A stretch of DNA of 64,000 bases from Ipomoea triloba (lineage: Eukaryota > Streptophyta > Magnoliopsida > Solanales > Convolvulaceae). A program made the translations under genes and the position numbers. The notes below the pieces were generated by a model. The model did not search any database. It was not told where the DNA came from and worked only from the letters and a program-made list of their open reading frames with translations. Shown here one piece after another: positions 37,950 through 49,567 of the stretch. The DNA is taken from contig NC_044917.1 in assembly GCF_003576645.1 (NCBI RefSeq), positions 16,409,007 through 16,473,006 on the forward strand. Reading direction: 5' to 3'. Within the stretch, counting starts at the first letter, position 1; the number at the start of each line of letters is the position of its first letter.

Positions 37950-39478
37950 AATATATTGAAGTGATTCTACTTACCTTTTCTAATCCATCATCTAATTGTA
38001 TTTGCAAAATTTCAAACATATATTTCATCACATAATAACCACACTCAACGAATCCGGATTGTTTCGGGCACTACAACAAATTTAGAGTATAAAAATAATG
38101 CAAATATGAACTATACTTAACATGCATTCTATATAAATATTAAATGCTTAATTGGCATTTAATCCATGTCGTGGATTTGATTTTATTTGACTTCAGTTTC
38201 TTTTTTACTTGTAATGTTTTGAGTGCACTATTCAAAAAAATAAATACATATATTTAAATAAATGACATATCATAACATACCACTTTACAATATATAAAAA
38301 TAAATGGTTTACCTACTTGTCAATTACTTTCTTAATATTTGTATGCTCTTTATTCCCTTCAATAGAATCAAAAGAATACACTTTCAACTGTTCAGGGCAA
38401 ATTACATACAATGTCCAATGATTACTGCACACAAATTTATTATTCATTTAAATTCAAAACAACATTGTATAAAATAAAGTATGTATAGCATAAAATACTT
38501 ACTTGTAAACATATGGCGCAAAATAACATTTTTTTTTCCTTCTTCAATAGTGGTAGATATATATTTTGTCCTACTTTCGGAACTTGTCAATTTGGATTGT
38601 ATGGAATTTGGATCTAAAAAGCCATATGTATTTTTCCTTGCCAAGCCAAATTGATCATAAAGAAGCCTATTCAAAAATATAACAAGTGTTATTCCTAAAC
38701 GACAAGACAATAAACAAACGCTAAATTATAATAAAATGATAATAAAGAGCTTACCACATAAAGAATAAAATGCTAGAGGCATCAATTGTTTCCATTGCTA
38801 GAAAACGCAACATCTCTTCCCTCAAAATAAGCAAATCATAATCTTTTATCATAAAGATCTCATCACTTAAGCGAAGCGTAACATCCCTCGTTAAACCCTT
38901 TACAATGCAGTATAGTTGTTTACACTCAACAGTTAACTTGTGTGGATCAATACCATGCATTACGGGAGACTTCTGCGCAATCGACTGTTTATCCATCTAT
39001 TTTATCAATTGACTAGTTAAGTATAAAATATTCAACATAAAATAGACATATAAAAAATATATACAAACACACATAGATTTCTCATACCTCATCAGGCACA
39101 TCAGATGTAGAACATAGTTCCACCAGTTTCTTTGGCCAAGCTATAAAATGGCTCAATGCTTCACCTACTGTCTCCGCTTCTTCATAGTGAATAGGCAGTT
39201 TTGCTTCTTTATCAATGACTTTGTCAACAAGCACTTTTATTTGGTTATCTAATAATGTACGAGAATGAAGTTTGCTTCCCACCTTAAAAACTCTCCCAAT
39301 GGCCACTATGTGTTTACTAGGTTCATCCAAGTAAAATCGACCATATCCTCCACACTTCAAATATTCAAAGAAAGATTTAAACTATAGTAGTAAACAACAA
39401 CACAATAAAATAAAAATAAAATAAAATAAACAATAATATTTTACCAATACGAGATGCTACTATCCAACTTTTATCCAT
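37950..39478 (-). CDS. CACTA-encoded DUF8039 / Ulp1-type cysteine protease
   Basis: Exons: 39445-39478 (MDKSWIVASRI), 39082-39372 (GYGRFYLDEPSKHIVAIGRV to VGEALSHFIAWPKKLVELC, resembling the DUF8039 region of CACTA proteins), 38751-38996, 38520-38660, 38320-38430 and 37975-38075. The last exons give a C48-type fold: catalytic His in NHWTLYVICPE, Asp in VYSFDSIEGN, and Gln/Cys in KQSGFVECGYYVM (Cys codon 38041-38043). All catalytic residues appear intact. Such ORFs accompany plant CACTA elements; what the protease cleaves there is not established. Exon borders are approximate and the 3' end is not defined. No frameshift was noticed, but I could not test every exon. Confidence 0.75.
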
Positions 39479-39589
39479 TAAAAAGAACTTCCTAAAACAT
39501 TAACTTAATTAGCAACTAAATACCAACATAACAAATTCACAATTCAAACAAATTAAAATAAAAAATAAATTAGAATGAATCTCCAGTTT

Positions 39590-39775
39590 TGGAATTTCAT
39601 TCCAAATTTACTGGAATGAATTGGAATTCATTCCAGTAAATCTGGAATGAAATTCATTACTGGAATGAAATTCCCAATTTCATTCCAAATGGAATGTTGG
39701 AATTTCATTCCAGATTTACTGGAATGAATTGGAGGATTCATTCCAGTAAATCTGGAATGAAATTTCAAAATTGGA
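39590..39775. repeat. Palindromic GGAATGAA/TTCATTCC cluster
   Basis: TTCATTCCAGTAAATCTGG and its complement recur in alternation, forming nested inverted repeats up to about 50 bases long. It lies upstream of the first coding exon of the CACTA gene and may be a small fold-back MITE. Confidence 0.8.
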
Positions 39776-40139
39776 GATATAATATATTAAAACTATTCGA
39801 TTTTTCAGTTTTTAAACTAAATCAAACCGTTTTGTCCCGCTCTACCCTAATGTTTTATTTAATTATTTACTTGTTAATTTTGGTTTCTTTTGCTCTTGTA
39901 GACATTTTATCAAACACCTTCTATGCATAAATAAATCTATACACAAGTAATTTAGCTAGAGAAAAAGAAATTCACAAATAATTAAATAACATATATTCTT
40001 GAAAAGAAAATATTAATACATACAATATCACATAATACACAAGATTATTAAAACACTACACAAGATTTATAAACCCTAAAATTATTAAATTATATTTAAT
40101 TTTCAGTAAAAAAAACAGTACAAAATATAAATAGGCACG

Positions 40140-40270
40140 CACCTGAGCAGTGGCGACGGCGGCTTGCGGCGGCGACGGCGGCGACGGCGGCGTGCAGTGG
40201 TGTGAGTTGCGGCAGCGTCACGGTGGTGTGCGTTTCTGCGTAGAGGATTCCGTCGACAGTGTTCGCAGTT
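40140..40270 (-). other. GC-rich GCCGCC leader of the CACTA gene
   Basis: An isolated GC-rich patch of GCCGTCGCC repeats that ends at a possible splice donor (CTCAG followed by GTGCGTGCC on the minus strand). It is probably the untranslated first exon of the Ulp1-type gene. Confidence 0.5.
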
Positions 40271-40429
40271 CTTGTTTAATAAGGGCCCTAAAATCCTACG
40301 CAGTTTAGTTTTTTTAGAAAATAATATGTGCTGTGCTGTAGATTATGTAATTGATCAAAAATAAAGTCAGCCCTAATTAATCGTAAGTAGTTTAGTAATG
40401 AAAAGAGCGCCAAAAAACTAATACGTATA

Positions 40430-41035
40430 CCGCCCTAATCTACAAAATTTTTAAAGAAAATATATATAGGGCGGTTGGTGTAATTAATTTAACCGATATA
40501 TTATTTTTAGTTAGTTAACTTATTTTTTAAGTTAACTTATTAGTTCTTTTATATTTTTTTAGTTAACTTATTTAAGGTATATATTATAAACAATCAAAAT
40601 TAATTTTTAAAAATTATCGTATATACGGTGGTGTGTGTATAACCACAGTATATATGTCAAATTAAAAACTAAAATAAAATATTTACATTAATGTATATGT
40701 GGTTAAGGTAAAAAAAAAAATATTAAGGTATATACGGCGGTTAATTGTATAACCACCGTATTTACATCAATTAAAAACAAAATAAAAAATTAATTTAAAT
40801 ATATACGGCGTTTATTTAATAACCGCCCTCTATTATGTGACGTAAAAAATGAGTTAAGGTATATACGACGGCTATTCAAAGAACCGTCGTCTAATAAGTG
40901 ACGTAAAAAAATTAATTAAGATATATACGGCGGTTATCTAAATAATCGCCATCTATTATGTGACGTAATATCACAAACTATATTAGACGGCGATTATTTA
41001 AATAACCGTCATCTATTAAGTGCCGTAGTAAACCA
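40430..41035. repeat. CACTA right subterminal repeat region
   Basis: Repeats of TATACGGCGGTT...AACCGCCGTAT type, spaced by 50-90 bases, mirror the left end and again alternate in orientation. Confidence 0.85.
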
Positions 41036-41049
41036 ATTTTGTAGTAGTG

Positions 41050-42275
41050 AATGTACGAGCGCTTGAGCTTTGATCACCAAGCCCGCTTCAAGCCTCAGGA
41101 TTTTTGCCCTGCTTCTTGTTACTCCACCGATCGAGCACTTGACCTTTGATCACCAAACCCGCGTCAAGTCTCAGGATCTTCACAAGACAGCCTCCAGGTT
41201 ACTCCGCCTCTTCTTGCCTTCTCCAAAGCAAGGGTGTTGTTGTTTCCACAGTTTGTGTTACAAACTCCAATCTGATCAAGAGCTTTCGTTGAATGTCTCC
41301 TTGTAGCTCAACTGTTGATCACCTTCTAGATGTGTATGATGTTTAGTAGTATATCTCTCTCAAACACTAAGATGTGTTTTTCTCGCTGTTTTGAATATCA
41401 AAGTGATATTCCAAAATAAGCACTAGCACTGTATCTTGTTCGTTTTAGCACAACTATTGTTCTCAACTCATTCACCCACTTTTTCTCTTAATTGTTGTTC
41501 AGTGCTTATATATGAGAGATTAGAATAATTCCGTTGGAGGGAGAATTATTCCGTTTGAAATCTGGATCCCATGCCGATTATGGGACTTGCAATTTCCAGC
41601 ATGTTTCATGGAGTAGTGGTCTTGTAACTTGTGCCATTTGTCTTGTAGTGACTCCACTTTCTTCTTTTGGCTAAAAGTTACTCTTTTTATATTCCCACTA
41701 AACCTTGTTTTAGGGGATAAGACCATGCTAGGATTGGTGCACCTTTTTGACCGTTGTGGTGGGATGCTGATGTGTCATCCACTTTCTTCCATTCTGAGTG
41801 CCCATGCTCAGATTTATCCTTTTGCACATCCTAATATTTTATCTCCATGATATTCTTCTTCTCCAAACATAGATTACTCCACCGAGTCTAAGTCTTAAAC
41901 GTTTTCCATCTGTCGGAGAGATTATGATCTTTCGAGACCAATATTGATGTCTCGAACAGTTGATGTTTCGAACCCACGTCTCGAACTGGATCGATGTCTC
42001 GAGACTTAGTTGATGTCTCGCAGACCCTTATTCCTCCAGTGATGTCTCATGCCATCTTCTGATCTATCTACGACAAAACTTACACACGAAAGTGCTAAAT
42101 GTTTATCCAAGTTTACTTTGAGCTTAAATATTTTCCGAGTTGAGCTCTTTTACCCGGTTGTATTTACGCCCTTAGTTTGCTTAGCGAACTTACACATTTT
42201 GCCTATGTTTCGAGACTTAGGGGTTTACGAAGTACATTTGGTATCATCAAAACCTTTACATGGATGTTCCTAACA
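41050..42275 (-). repeat. 5' LTR of the Sirevirus-type element, right part
   Basis: Resumes exactly where 24563 stops (after the duplicated AAT) and is collinear with 11306-12562. Ends CTAACA, followed by the target duplication TATTA (42276-42280). Confidence 0.94.
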
Positions 42276-42280
42276 TATTA

Positions 42281-43500
42281 TAACTACAATATAATTTACA
42301 ATTCATTTCATTTTCTACAATCAACTTGCTTGGATTAAAGACAAAATCAACATCCATCTTGACAACAAAAATAATTTATATATAGGATAATAGGATGTAG
42401 CTCCTATTTAAAAATGTTTAGGCATAAAGTGGTAAACTATTTAACTGCATGCATTGTGATGAAAATAGTAGTGGGTATTCCAAGATTAGTATCAAATCAA
42501 CAAAAAAAAAAGAAGAAAAAACACACACACACACACATGCTCACACAAAATCAAGTACTACACTCATTCATACTAATTCCAAAAATATGAATTTCAAAAT
42601 AAACATGTGCAAAATAGATGTAGAAACTGTTGATGAAACTAGACATATTGCAGCATCAGTATTAAGACTATCTACAAAGTTAGTGTTTTTTCTATCAAGT
42701 AAACAAGTTATGAAACTTAGAGTTAAGAACTTAAGATTGGAGTTATAACTCAAACTCGAGCCAAAGCTTGAAAAACCAAGTTCAATTCGAACCAATCTAA
42801 CTGAACTCAAACCTTATAGAAATTAATGAGTTGAACTTGAGTTTAAATTTTAAAACCCAAGCCACTATAAATGTTTCAAACTTTTTTTTTAAATAATAAA
42901 TGTTTCAAACTTGAAATCAAGCTTACCTAGATTTGAGCTTGGCTTGACTTGTTTGCACTCCAAGATCATATGTCCTATTAAATAATACTCCGTAAATGAA
43001 TTCATCTTAACACTTTCTAAAATATAGATGTTGTATATTGATTTTGTTGCATCAAATGTAAGAGCTTTTTTCAATAATATTCTTTACTTTGGTTCATTTT
43101 CAGAGGCATGTTTATCTAATATCTCAAATTATTAAGGTATGGTTGATTTTAATTACTCCATAATGTTTTAACTAGTCAATTTTTGACTAAAATTAATTTC
43201 CGATCATTGTATTCTTTAATTAGTTATTAATTATTAATGACCTTTTTTATTTAGTGATATATATATCAATAATTTAGTGATAAATAAGAAATTTATAAAT
43301 GTTTTTAGCGAAAAACCTTTTAACTGCAAAATATTTCAATCACTATATCCCTTAGGAATGAATTTTTCTTATTCTTTTTCAACATAATTTCTCACTCATA
43401 TTTTGTAATTTCTTGTAGTTTGATACTCCAAACATTATTTCTTTTAAAAGAAAGCACCAGAAACAAACACTATTGAATTTTCTTATAAGAAATCTATATT
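42281..43500. other. AT-rich intergenic DNA
   Basis: No gene, no clear repeat structure apart from a short (AC)n at 42520-42537. Confidence 0.7.
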
Positions 43501-44324
43501 TCTATACTATTAATAAAAACAATATCCTCAACTTTAACTTCCCGCCGAAAACACTCCTATACTATTAAGGTTTGCGTAATATTGTAAAATATGGTAATAC
43601 AATTCCTATTCGTAATACTATTAATTAAGCAATTATTTGCTAGAATTCAAACAAGGATAACATCATAAAACATAATCGATCCAAAACATATCTTCAATTG
43701 CAGTATATAATATTTGATGTTATAATTTATATAATTATATATCGATCCAAATATTCTTAATATATTATAAAAAAATTCATTCCGTGCATCGCACGGGTAA
43801 AAATACTAGTACTATTAATAAAAACAATATCCTCAACTTTAACTTCCCGCCGAAAACACTCATATACTATTAAGGTTTGCATGATATTGTAAAATATGAC
43901 AATACAATTCCTATTTGTAATACAGTTGTACGTACATTAACATATGGTAACACAATTCCTAATAAAATATATATTCTTCCCTACGTTCCTATTTGTAATA
44001 CAATTCTAGATTAAAATTACTAATCGTAATAATACAGTACATATATTTTCCTGCAATGCAATCTATACTATTAATAAAAATAATATCCGCATCTTTAACT
44101 TTCCGCCGAAAATACTCCTATACTATTAAGGTTTGCGTAATATTGTAAACTATGGTAATACAATTCCTATTCGTAATACATTGTACGTACATTAAAATAT
44201 GGTAACACAATTCCTAATAAAATATATCTTCCCTACGTTCATATTCATAATACAATTCTAGATTAAAATTACTAGTCGTAATAATACAGTAAATATATTC
44301 TCCTGCAATGCAATCTATAAATCC

Positions 44325-44537
44325 CCAAGCCCAGCTATGCAGTGGGTGACTACCGGAAGTCAAGCACGCTTAACCACAGAATTCTTTGGCTATCTGGTTG
44401 TCATATCCTACTTAAAACCAATTGGTGATAGGTAGGTGGACATTAACCATTTAACCACATCCCTCCATGGTAAGCCACGGCGTCACGTCTCGAATCGAGC
44501 AGGGGCTGAACTCGGCCAACCTTGTCGACGCCCAACA
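44325..44537 (-). mobile_element. Second LTR fragment with 5S rRNA-like sequence
   Basis: On the minus strand it starts TGTTGGGCGTCG and includes GTGGTTAAGCGTGCTTGA, matching the 5S A-box region and the fragment at 7985-8290. It is inserted into the Helitron-terminus array. The left boundary is approximate. Confidence 0.65.
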
Positions 44538-45226
44538 ATTAATAAAAACAATATCCTCAACTTTAACTTCCCGCTAAAAACACTCTTATACTATTAAGGT
44601 TTGCGTAATATTGTAAAATATGGCAATACAATTCCTATTCATAATATAGTTGTACGTACATTAAAATATGGTAACACAATTCCTAATAAAATATATATTT
44701 TTCACTCCGTTCCTATTCGTAATACAATTCTACATTAAAATTACTAATCATAATAATACAATACATATATTTTCCTGCAGTACAATATATACTATTAATA
44801 AAAATAATATCCTCATCTTTAACTTCTCGCCGAAAACACTCTATACTATTAAGGTTTGCGTAATATTGTAAAATATGGTAATACAATTTCTATTCGTAAT
44901 AAAATTGTACGTACATTAAAATATGGTAACACAATTCCTAATAAAATATATTCTTCCCTACGTTCCTATTTGTAATACAATTCTAGATTAAAATTACTAA
45001 TCGTAATAATACAGTACATATATTTCCCTGCAATGCAATCTATTTATACTATTAATAAAAACAATATCCTCAACTTTAACTTCCCGCCGAAAACACTCCT
45101 ATACTATTAAGGTTTGCGTAATATTGTAAAATATGGTAATACAATTCCTATTCGTAATACAATTCCTATTCGTAATACAATTGTACGTACATTAAAATAT
45201 GGTAACACAATTCCTAATAAAATATA

Positions 45227-46099
45227 GGGGTCGTTTAGTAACTTGGAAAAATGGAGAATTTTCCAAAAATTTAGAGAAATGGAGAGGTGGAAAAAGAAAA
45301 ATTGGAAAAGTTGTTTACTAAATTCATTTTTCCAAATTCATTCCCCACTCCATTTTTCCAAATCTTATAAAAAATTGGAGAGATTAAAATCAACTCTTTC
45401 CAAACGGAAGAATGGAATGAGACGAGTGAACAGTGCACTCCTTCCGCGAGATCTGAGCTTCGAATCTGGACGAGCGCAAAAAGCTGACATTATTTCTTAG
45501 CTTTGTTATTCCCGTTTTCCTGTTCTTTCCCCTTCCCTTGCGCAAAAAGGGAACATTATTAATTTATTATGTTTATGTTTACCGTTTTTTTACTTTAATT
45601 ACTATTATTATTATTATGTTTACCTTTTTTACTTTAATTAATATTATTACTTATTATTATTTTACCTTTTTTACTTTAATTAATATTATTACTTATTATT
45701 ATATTAATTATTATTATTATATTAATTTTTATTATTATGTACTCAAATTATGTACTAAATATATTAATTTTTATTATTATGTACTCAAATTATGTACTAA
45801 AATGATTGAAATAGTTGTAATTTATTTAATACAGAGTAATATGTTCTTATCGAGATTTGTTACATTTTGTGCATTTAATTAGTATTAGTGGAATTGAATT
45901 TTTTATTTAAAAATTAAATTTGTAAAATATTATTATTATTATTATTATTATTATTACTTGTGTTCGGTATTATGAAATTTGTAAATGAAATCAGAAAATT
46001 GGAGAAATGGAAAACTGGAGAAATGGAAATGGAAAATTGGAAAAATGGAGAAACGGAAAACTGGAAAAGGGAAAACAAAAAAATGAAGTAAACGACCCC
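45227..46099. mobile_element. 873 bp non-autonomous TIR element
   Basis: Ends GGGGTCGTTTA and TAAACGACCCC, an 11 bp perfect inverted repeat, flanked by ATA on both sides (45224-45226 and 46100-46102). Termini look like plant PIF/Harbinger MITEs, although the usual 3 bp target is TTA/TAA. The inside is AT-rich with GGAAAAATGGAGAA repeats at both ends and no gene. Confidence 0.72.
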
Positions 46100-46674
46100 A
46101 TATTTTTCCCTACGTTCCTATTCGTAATACAATTCTAGATTAAAATTACTAATCGTAATAATACAGTACATATATTTCCCTGCAATGCAATCTATACTAT
46201 TAATGAAAACAATATCCTCAACTTTAATTTCCCACCGTAAGCACTCCTATACTATTAAGGTTTGCGTAATATTGTAAAATATGGTAATACAATTTCTATT
46301 CGTAATACAATTGTACGTACATTAAAATATGGTAACACAATTCCTAATAAAATATATTCTTCCCTATGTTCCTATTTGTAATACAATTCTAGATTAAAAT
46401 TACTAATCGTAATAATACAGTACATATATTTTCCCTGCAATGCAATCTATACTATTAATAAAAGCAATATCCTCAACTTTAATTTCCCGCCGAAAGCACT
46501 CCTATACTATTATGGTTTGCGTAATATTGTAAAATATGGTAATACAATTGATATTCGTAATACAATTGTAAGTACATTAAAATATGGCAACACAATTCCT
46601 AATAAAATATATTCTTCCCTACGTTCTCGTAATACAATTCTAGATTAAAATTACTAATCGTAATTAGACCTGGC

Positions 46675-46908
46675 AATTCGTGTATACGGGTTCGTTAACG
46701 GGTCGACACAATAACGACACGAACACGATAAGGCTAAACACGAACACGACACGTTAAGGTTAACGGGTTCAAAATTATAACACGAACACGAACACGATTT
46801 GTTAACGGGTTAAACAGGTTGACACGATAGACACGTTTTGTTAACAAGTTTCGGATCGTGTCGACACGATATGACACGAAACCTGTTTAAACCCGCTAAA
46901 TCTATTGA
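46675..46908. mobile_element. Truncated hAT-like element
   Basis: Begins TAGACCTGGCAATTCG, like the hAT termini at 4076 and 23324, and is packed with ACACGA/TCGTGT and GGGTT words in both orientations. The other end is not found; an N at 46909 marks a possible gap. Confidence 0.6.
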
Positions 46909-46909
46909 N

Positions 46910-48309
46910 GAACTTGTAAAAGTAAAAATTACATTGAAAAATGATGTTAATTAATTACCTGTATATCTTTATCTTTATCTGCTTAAAAAGCAATTAATAG
47001 CTGGCTTGGGAAAATGGTACACAGAACCTTCAAGCAATCCATTTTCAACAGTAATTTAAAAAGGAAAAAGAAATCAGAATCCTTTGGGCGGGAGAATGGG
47101 GCATTTTCATAGGCCAAATCACCTCTCTTTATTATAATAAGAGATTAAAGGAAATGACGGGAATGATGTGTAGTAGTTTAGGCTATGTAAGGTATGACTA
47201 AATAGAATAGAGACTTTATTCTATAATTATTCTATGTGTGACTATTAGGCTATCTTTAATCCAGAAATTTCTCTCACTTTCTAAAATGGGTCCCACTTCC
47301 ACATCATCAAATTTGTAAATTCTTCATTATTTGAAATATGCATATTATATTATAAATATAATAACTAAATAATATAATAGGAAATAAAAAAGATAAAAAA
47401 GTACACAAATAAGATTTACCATGCTTTTTCTCCCACTTTTTCATTCTCTCTCTTCTTGCTAATTTAGCAATTTCTCTCTCCTATTGCAACACACATGACA
47501 TTAAATAATAATAAATAAAAAAACTCTCTCTTGCCACATAGATTAGAAAGGGGAGATTGGCAGGGTTGAGGACAACCTTAAATTATGTTTTCTTTTTCAT
47601 TTTTTCTTTTTTTATTGTCAATATTATTAGTATTAATCATTAAATTATTGACCCTTTTTTTATTTCCTTTTCTATTGTTTCCTCAATAAATTTTCATTTT
47701 CTATTGTTTGGACAGAAGTAGTTGGACGGTAAAGCACGAAATGAAAATTTTGTTAGGATTTTCCTTTTTATTAGTAACCTTATTATTATTAGTCCATTTC
47801 CTAGTAAGTTAATTTCGTTCTGTTTTCTATTTTTCCTCGTAAGTTAATTTTGTTTCCTTTTTCATTTTTCATTTTTACTGCTAATATTATTAATATTAAT
47901 CATTGAATTATGAATCATTTTTTATTTTCCTTTTCTATTCTTTTCTAAATATTTTTTTTAAATTGTTTGGGCTGAAGTGTTTGGGCGTGTACTTCAATTT
48001 TCAGGGGAAAAGGATGCAAAAGTTATCGTTTCGCCATTTCTAATTCCGGTAATTCCTCAAACTTCAATTCAATCGATGCATATGTTTATATTTTTTTTTT
48101 GTTGGTTTGTTTTTTTTTTTTTTTTTGAATAGTAAAAACAATAACTTGAATGCTAAGTCATTTCTCCACCATTTCATCAAAGTCCGAGTAACTGATTCAA
48201 TGCTAGATTCTGGTTTAAGTGTTTGCCTCAATTAAGGCATACAGTGCATATGCTCATTTATCTGTCCACTTGTATTTATGTTTGCCCTATAATTTCTTAT
48301 TGGATTTAA
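46910..48309. other. AT-rich intergenic DNA
   Basis: No gene. Pyrimidine-rich CTCTCT stretches (47440-47540) may belong to an old MITE. Confidence 0.65.
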
Positions 48310-48806
48310 GCAATGGTCCTCCGACTATGTTGATTTTCCAAAATTAGTCCCCGACTTTTAATTTGGATAATTTAGGTCCCTTGACTTTCAAAATCTTTCC
48401 AATGTTGGTCATTTCGTCAAATGATGGTTAAGTTGAGGTCAAATGAAGGGGTAAAATTGTCCGTTCACCAGTTTAGTGTATTATTACTCGTATTTCTCAT
48501 GTCCTATATGTTGTATATATAAATATAATCTCAGTGAAAGTCTCAATCGAAGCAATATAATCCCAATCGAAGTCTCTTCGACTAAGATTATATTCATATA
48601 TATAGCGTATATGACATGAGAAATACGAGTAATAATACACTATACAGGTGAATGGACAATTCTACCCCTTCATTTGACCTCAATTTAACCAAAATTTGAC
48701 GAAAGGACCAACATTGGAAAAAAATTGAAAGTCAAGGGACTTAAATTGTCCAAATTAAAAGTCGGGGACTAATTTTGGAAAATCAACATATTCGGAGGAC
48801 CATTGC
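48310..48806. mobile_element. Fold-back MITE, MULE-like
   Basis: Two arms of roughly 200 bases are inverted copies: GCAATGGTCCTCCGA at the left and TCGGAGGACCATTGC at the right, with matching internal words (ATTAGTCCCCGACTTTTAAT). Flanking 9-mers TGGATTTAA and TGGAATTAT agree at 7 of 9 positions, fitting a 9 bp Mutator-type duplication. Confidence 0.75.
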
Positions 48807-49076
48807 TGGAATTATCTCTTTCTTATTAGTATGGGTTGTGAATTTTATGGATTTTCATTGATGTTTTTCCAACTCGACCTGTATCTGATTCAGTACACTC
48901 ATCCCTCTTTCATTTTGTTGTGCCTTCAATTTTGATTGGGGGAAATCTGGAGGAGTTTTAATATAATGAAGCTTAACCTTCTTTCATTTCCTGAAGTTAT
49001 ACTAGGAAAAAAAAAAAAGACCAGATGTATTTAGACTATACATATTCCCTTAAAAAAACTAGAACTCTTTTTCCAT

Positions 49077-49482
49077 TGACAGGGTAATTGGGTACCCGAC
49101 CCGGAACCGTTGTCATGACCAAGGCAGTTGCCGTTCAAACTACCCAAGACGCCTCACTTCTCAGCATCAATGCGCAACGGTCCAACTCCTCAGCATTGAT
49201 GACCAACGTTCAGCTCCTCAGCCTTGATGACAGACGTTCAGCTCCTCAGCATTCAACACCTCAGGTATTGATGTCCAACGGTCAATTCCTCATCAATGCT
49301 CCGTTACTGAGCTGAAAGGAATAAAAAGACTCACAACCACATAGTGAGGGGGGACTTCTGACACTTCTTACTAGGCAATACATACTACACTCACTTGTAC
49401 ATTGAGCACTGCACTCAAATACCCAACCTTGTATTCACATACTTACTCAAATTACATACCCGGTAATCCGTTATTACCGTCA
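49077..49482 (+). repeat. 5' LTR of the gag-only element
   Basis: 406 bp. ATAAAAAG at about 49321 may be the TATA box. Nearly identical to 52507-52912; differences seen at about 49123 (G/T) and 49172 (G/A). Confidence 0.95.
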
Positions 49483-49502
49483 TTGGTGCTTTCATTGAGA
49501 GC
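49483..49502 (+). other. Primer-binding site of the gag-only element
   Basis: TTGGTGCTTTCATTGAGAGC begins directly after the LTR. The Tat relict has a related sequence at the equivalent place (6852-6871). I cannot name the tRNA. Confidence 0.7.
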
Positions 49503-49567
49503 CGAGATCAGATCTCAGGCTAAAATCACAAAATCAAAAAACCACTCAGTTCATCTCATCACTATCA

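Larger units (their letters stand above)
24564..41049. mobile_element. CACTA (En/Spm) element, interrupted by a Helitron
   Basis: The 17 bp termini CACTACTACAAAAATGG and (inverted) CACTACTACAAAATTGG differ at one position. The 3 bp duplication AAT (24561-24563, 41050-41052) is the CACTA length, and the uninterrupted LTR copy at about 11307 shows the empty site AGTACAATGTACG. Without the Helitron it is about 4.25 kb. It encodes a Ulp1-type protein but no recognisable TNP2 transposase, so it is non-autonomous. Confidence 0.94.
43501..46660 (+). repeat. Tandem array of Helitron-terminus units
   Basis: About eight copies of a 250-305 bp unit that begins TATACTATTAATAAAA, followed by an AATATCCTCAACTTTAACTT-type segment, starting near 43503, 43811, 44061, 44540, 44788, 45049, 46192 and 46445. 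The beginning of each unit resembles a Helitron 5' end. The first unit (43501-43809) also ends in a CCGTGC-ATC-GCACGG hairpin plus CTAG, so it could be a complete mini-Helitron of 309 bp. Two insertions interrupt the array (44325-44537 and 45227-46099). Confidence 0.8.

Noticed and set aside
42449..43074. ORFs of 61-99 codons right of the Sirevirus-type element
   Set aside because: AT-rich random-looking translations with an (AC)n tract; no support.
43784..43810. CCGTGC-GCACGG hairpin as a transcription terminator or CRISPR-like repeat
   Set aside because: The hairpin is followed by CTAG and T and recurs at Helitron ends; this explains it fully. No spaced repeat array of CRISPR type is present, and the DNA is from a plant.
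45538..45882. 114-codon ORF in the 873 bp TIR element
   Set aside because: Made of TTATTATTA repeats and duplicated segments; no protein-like features.
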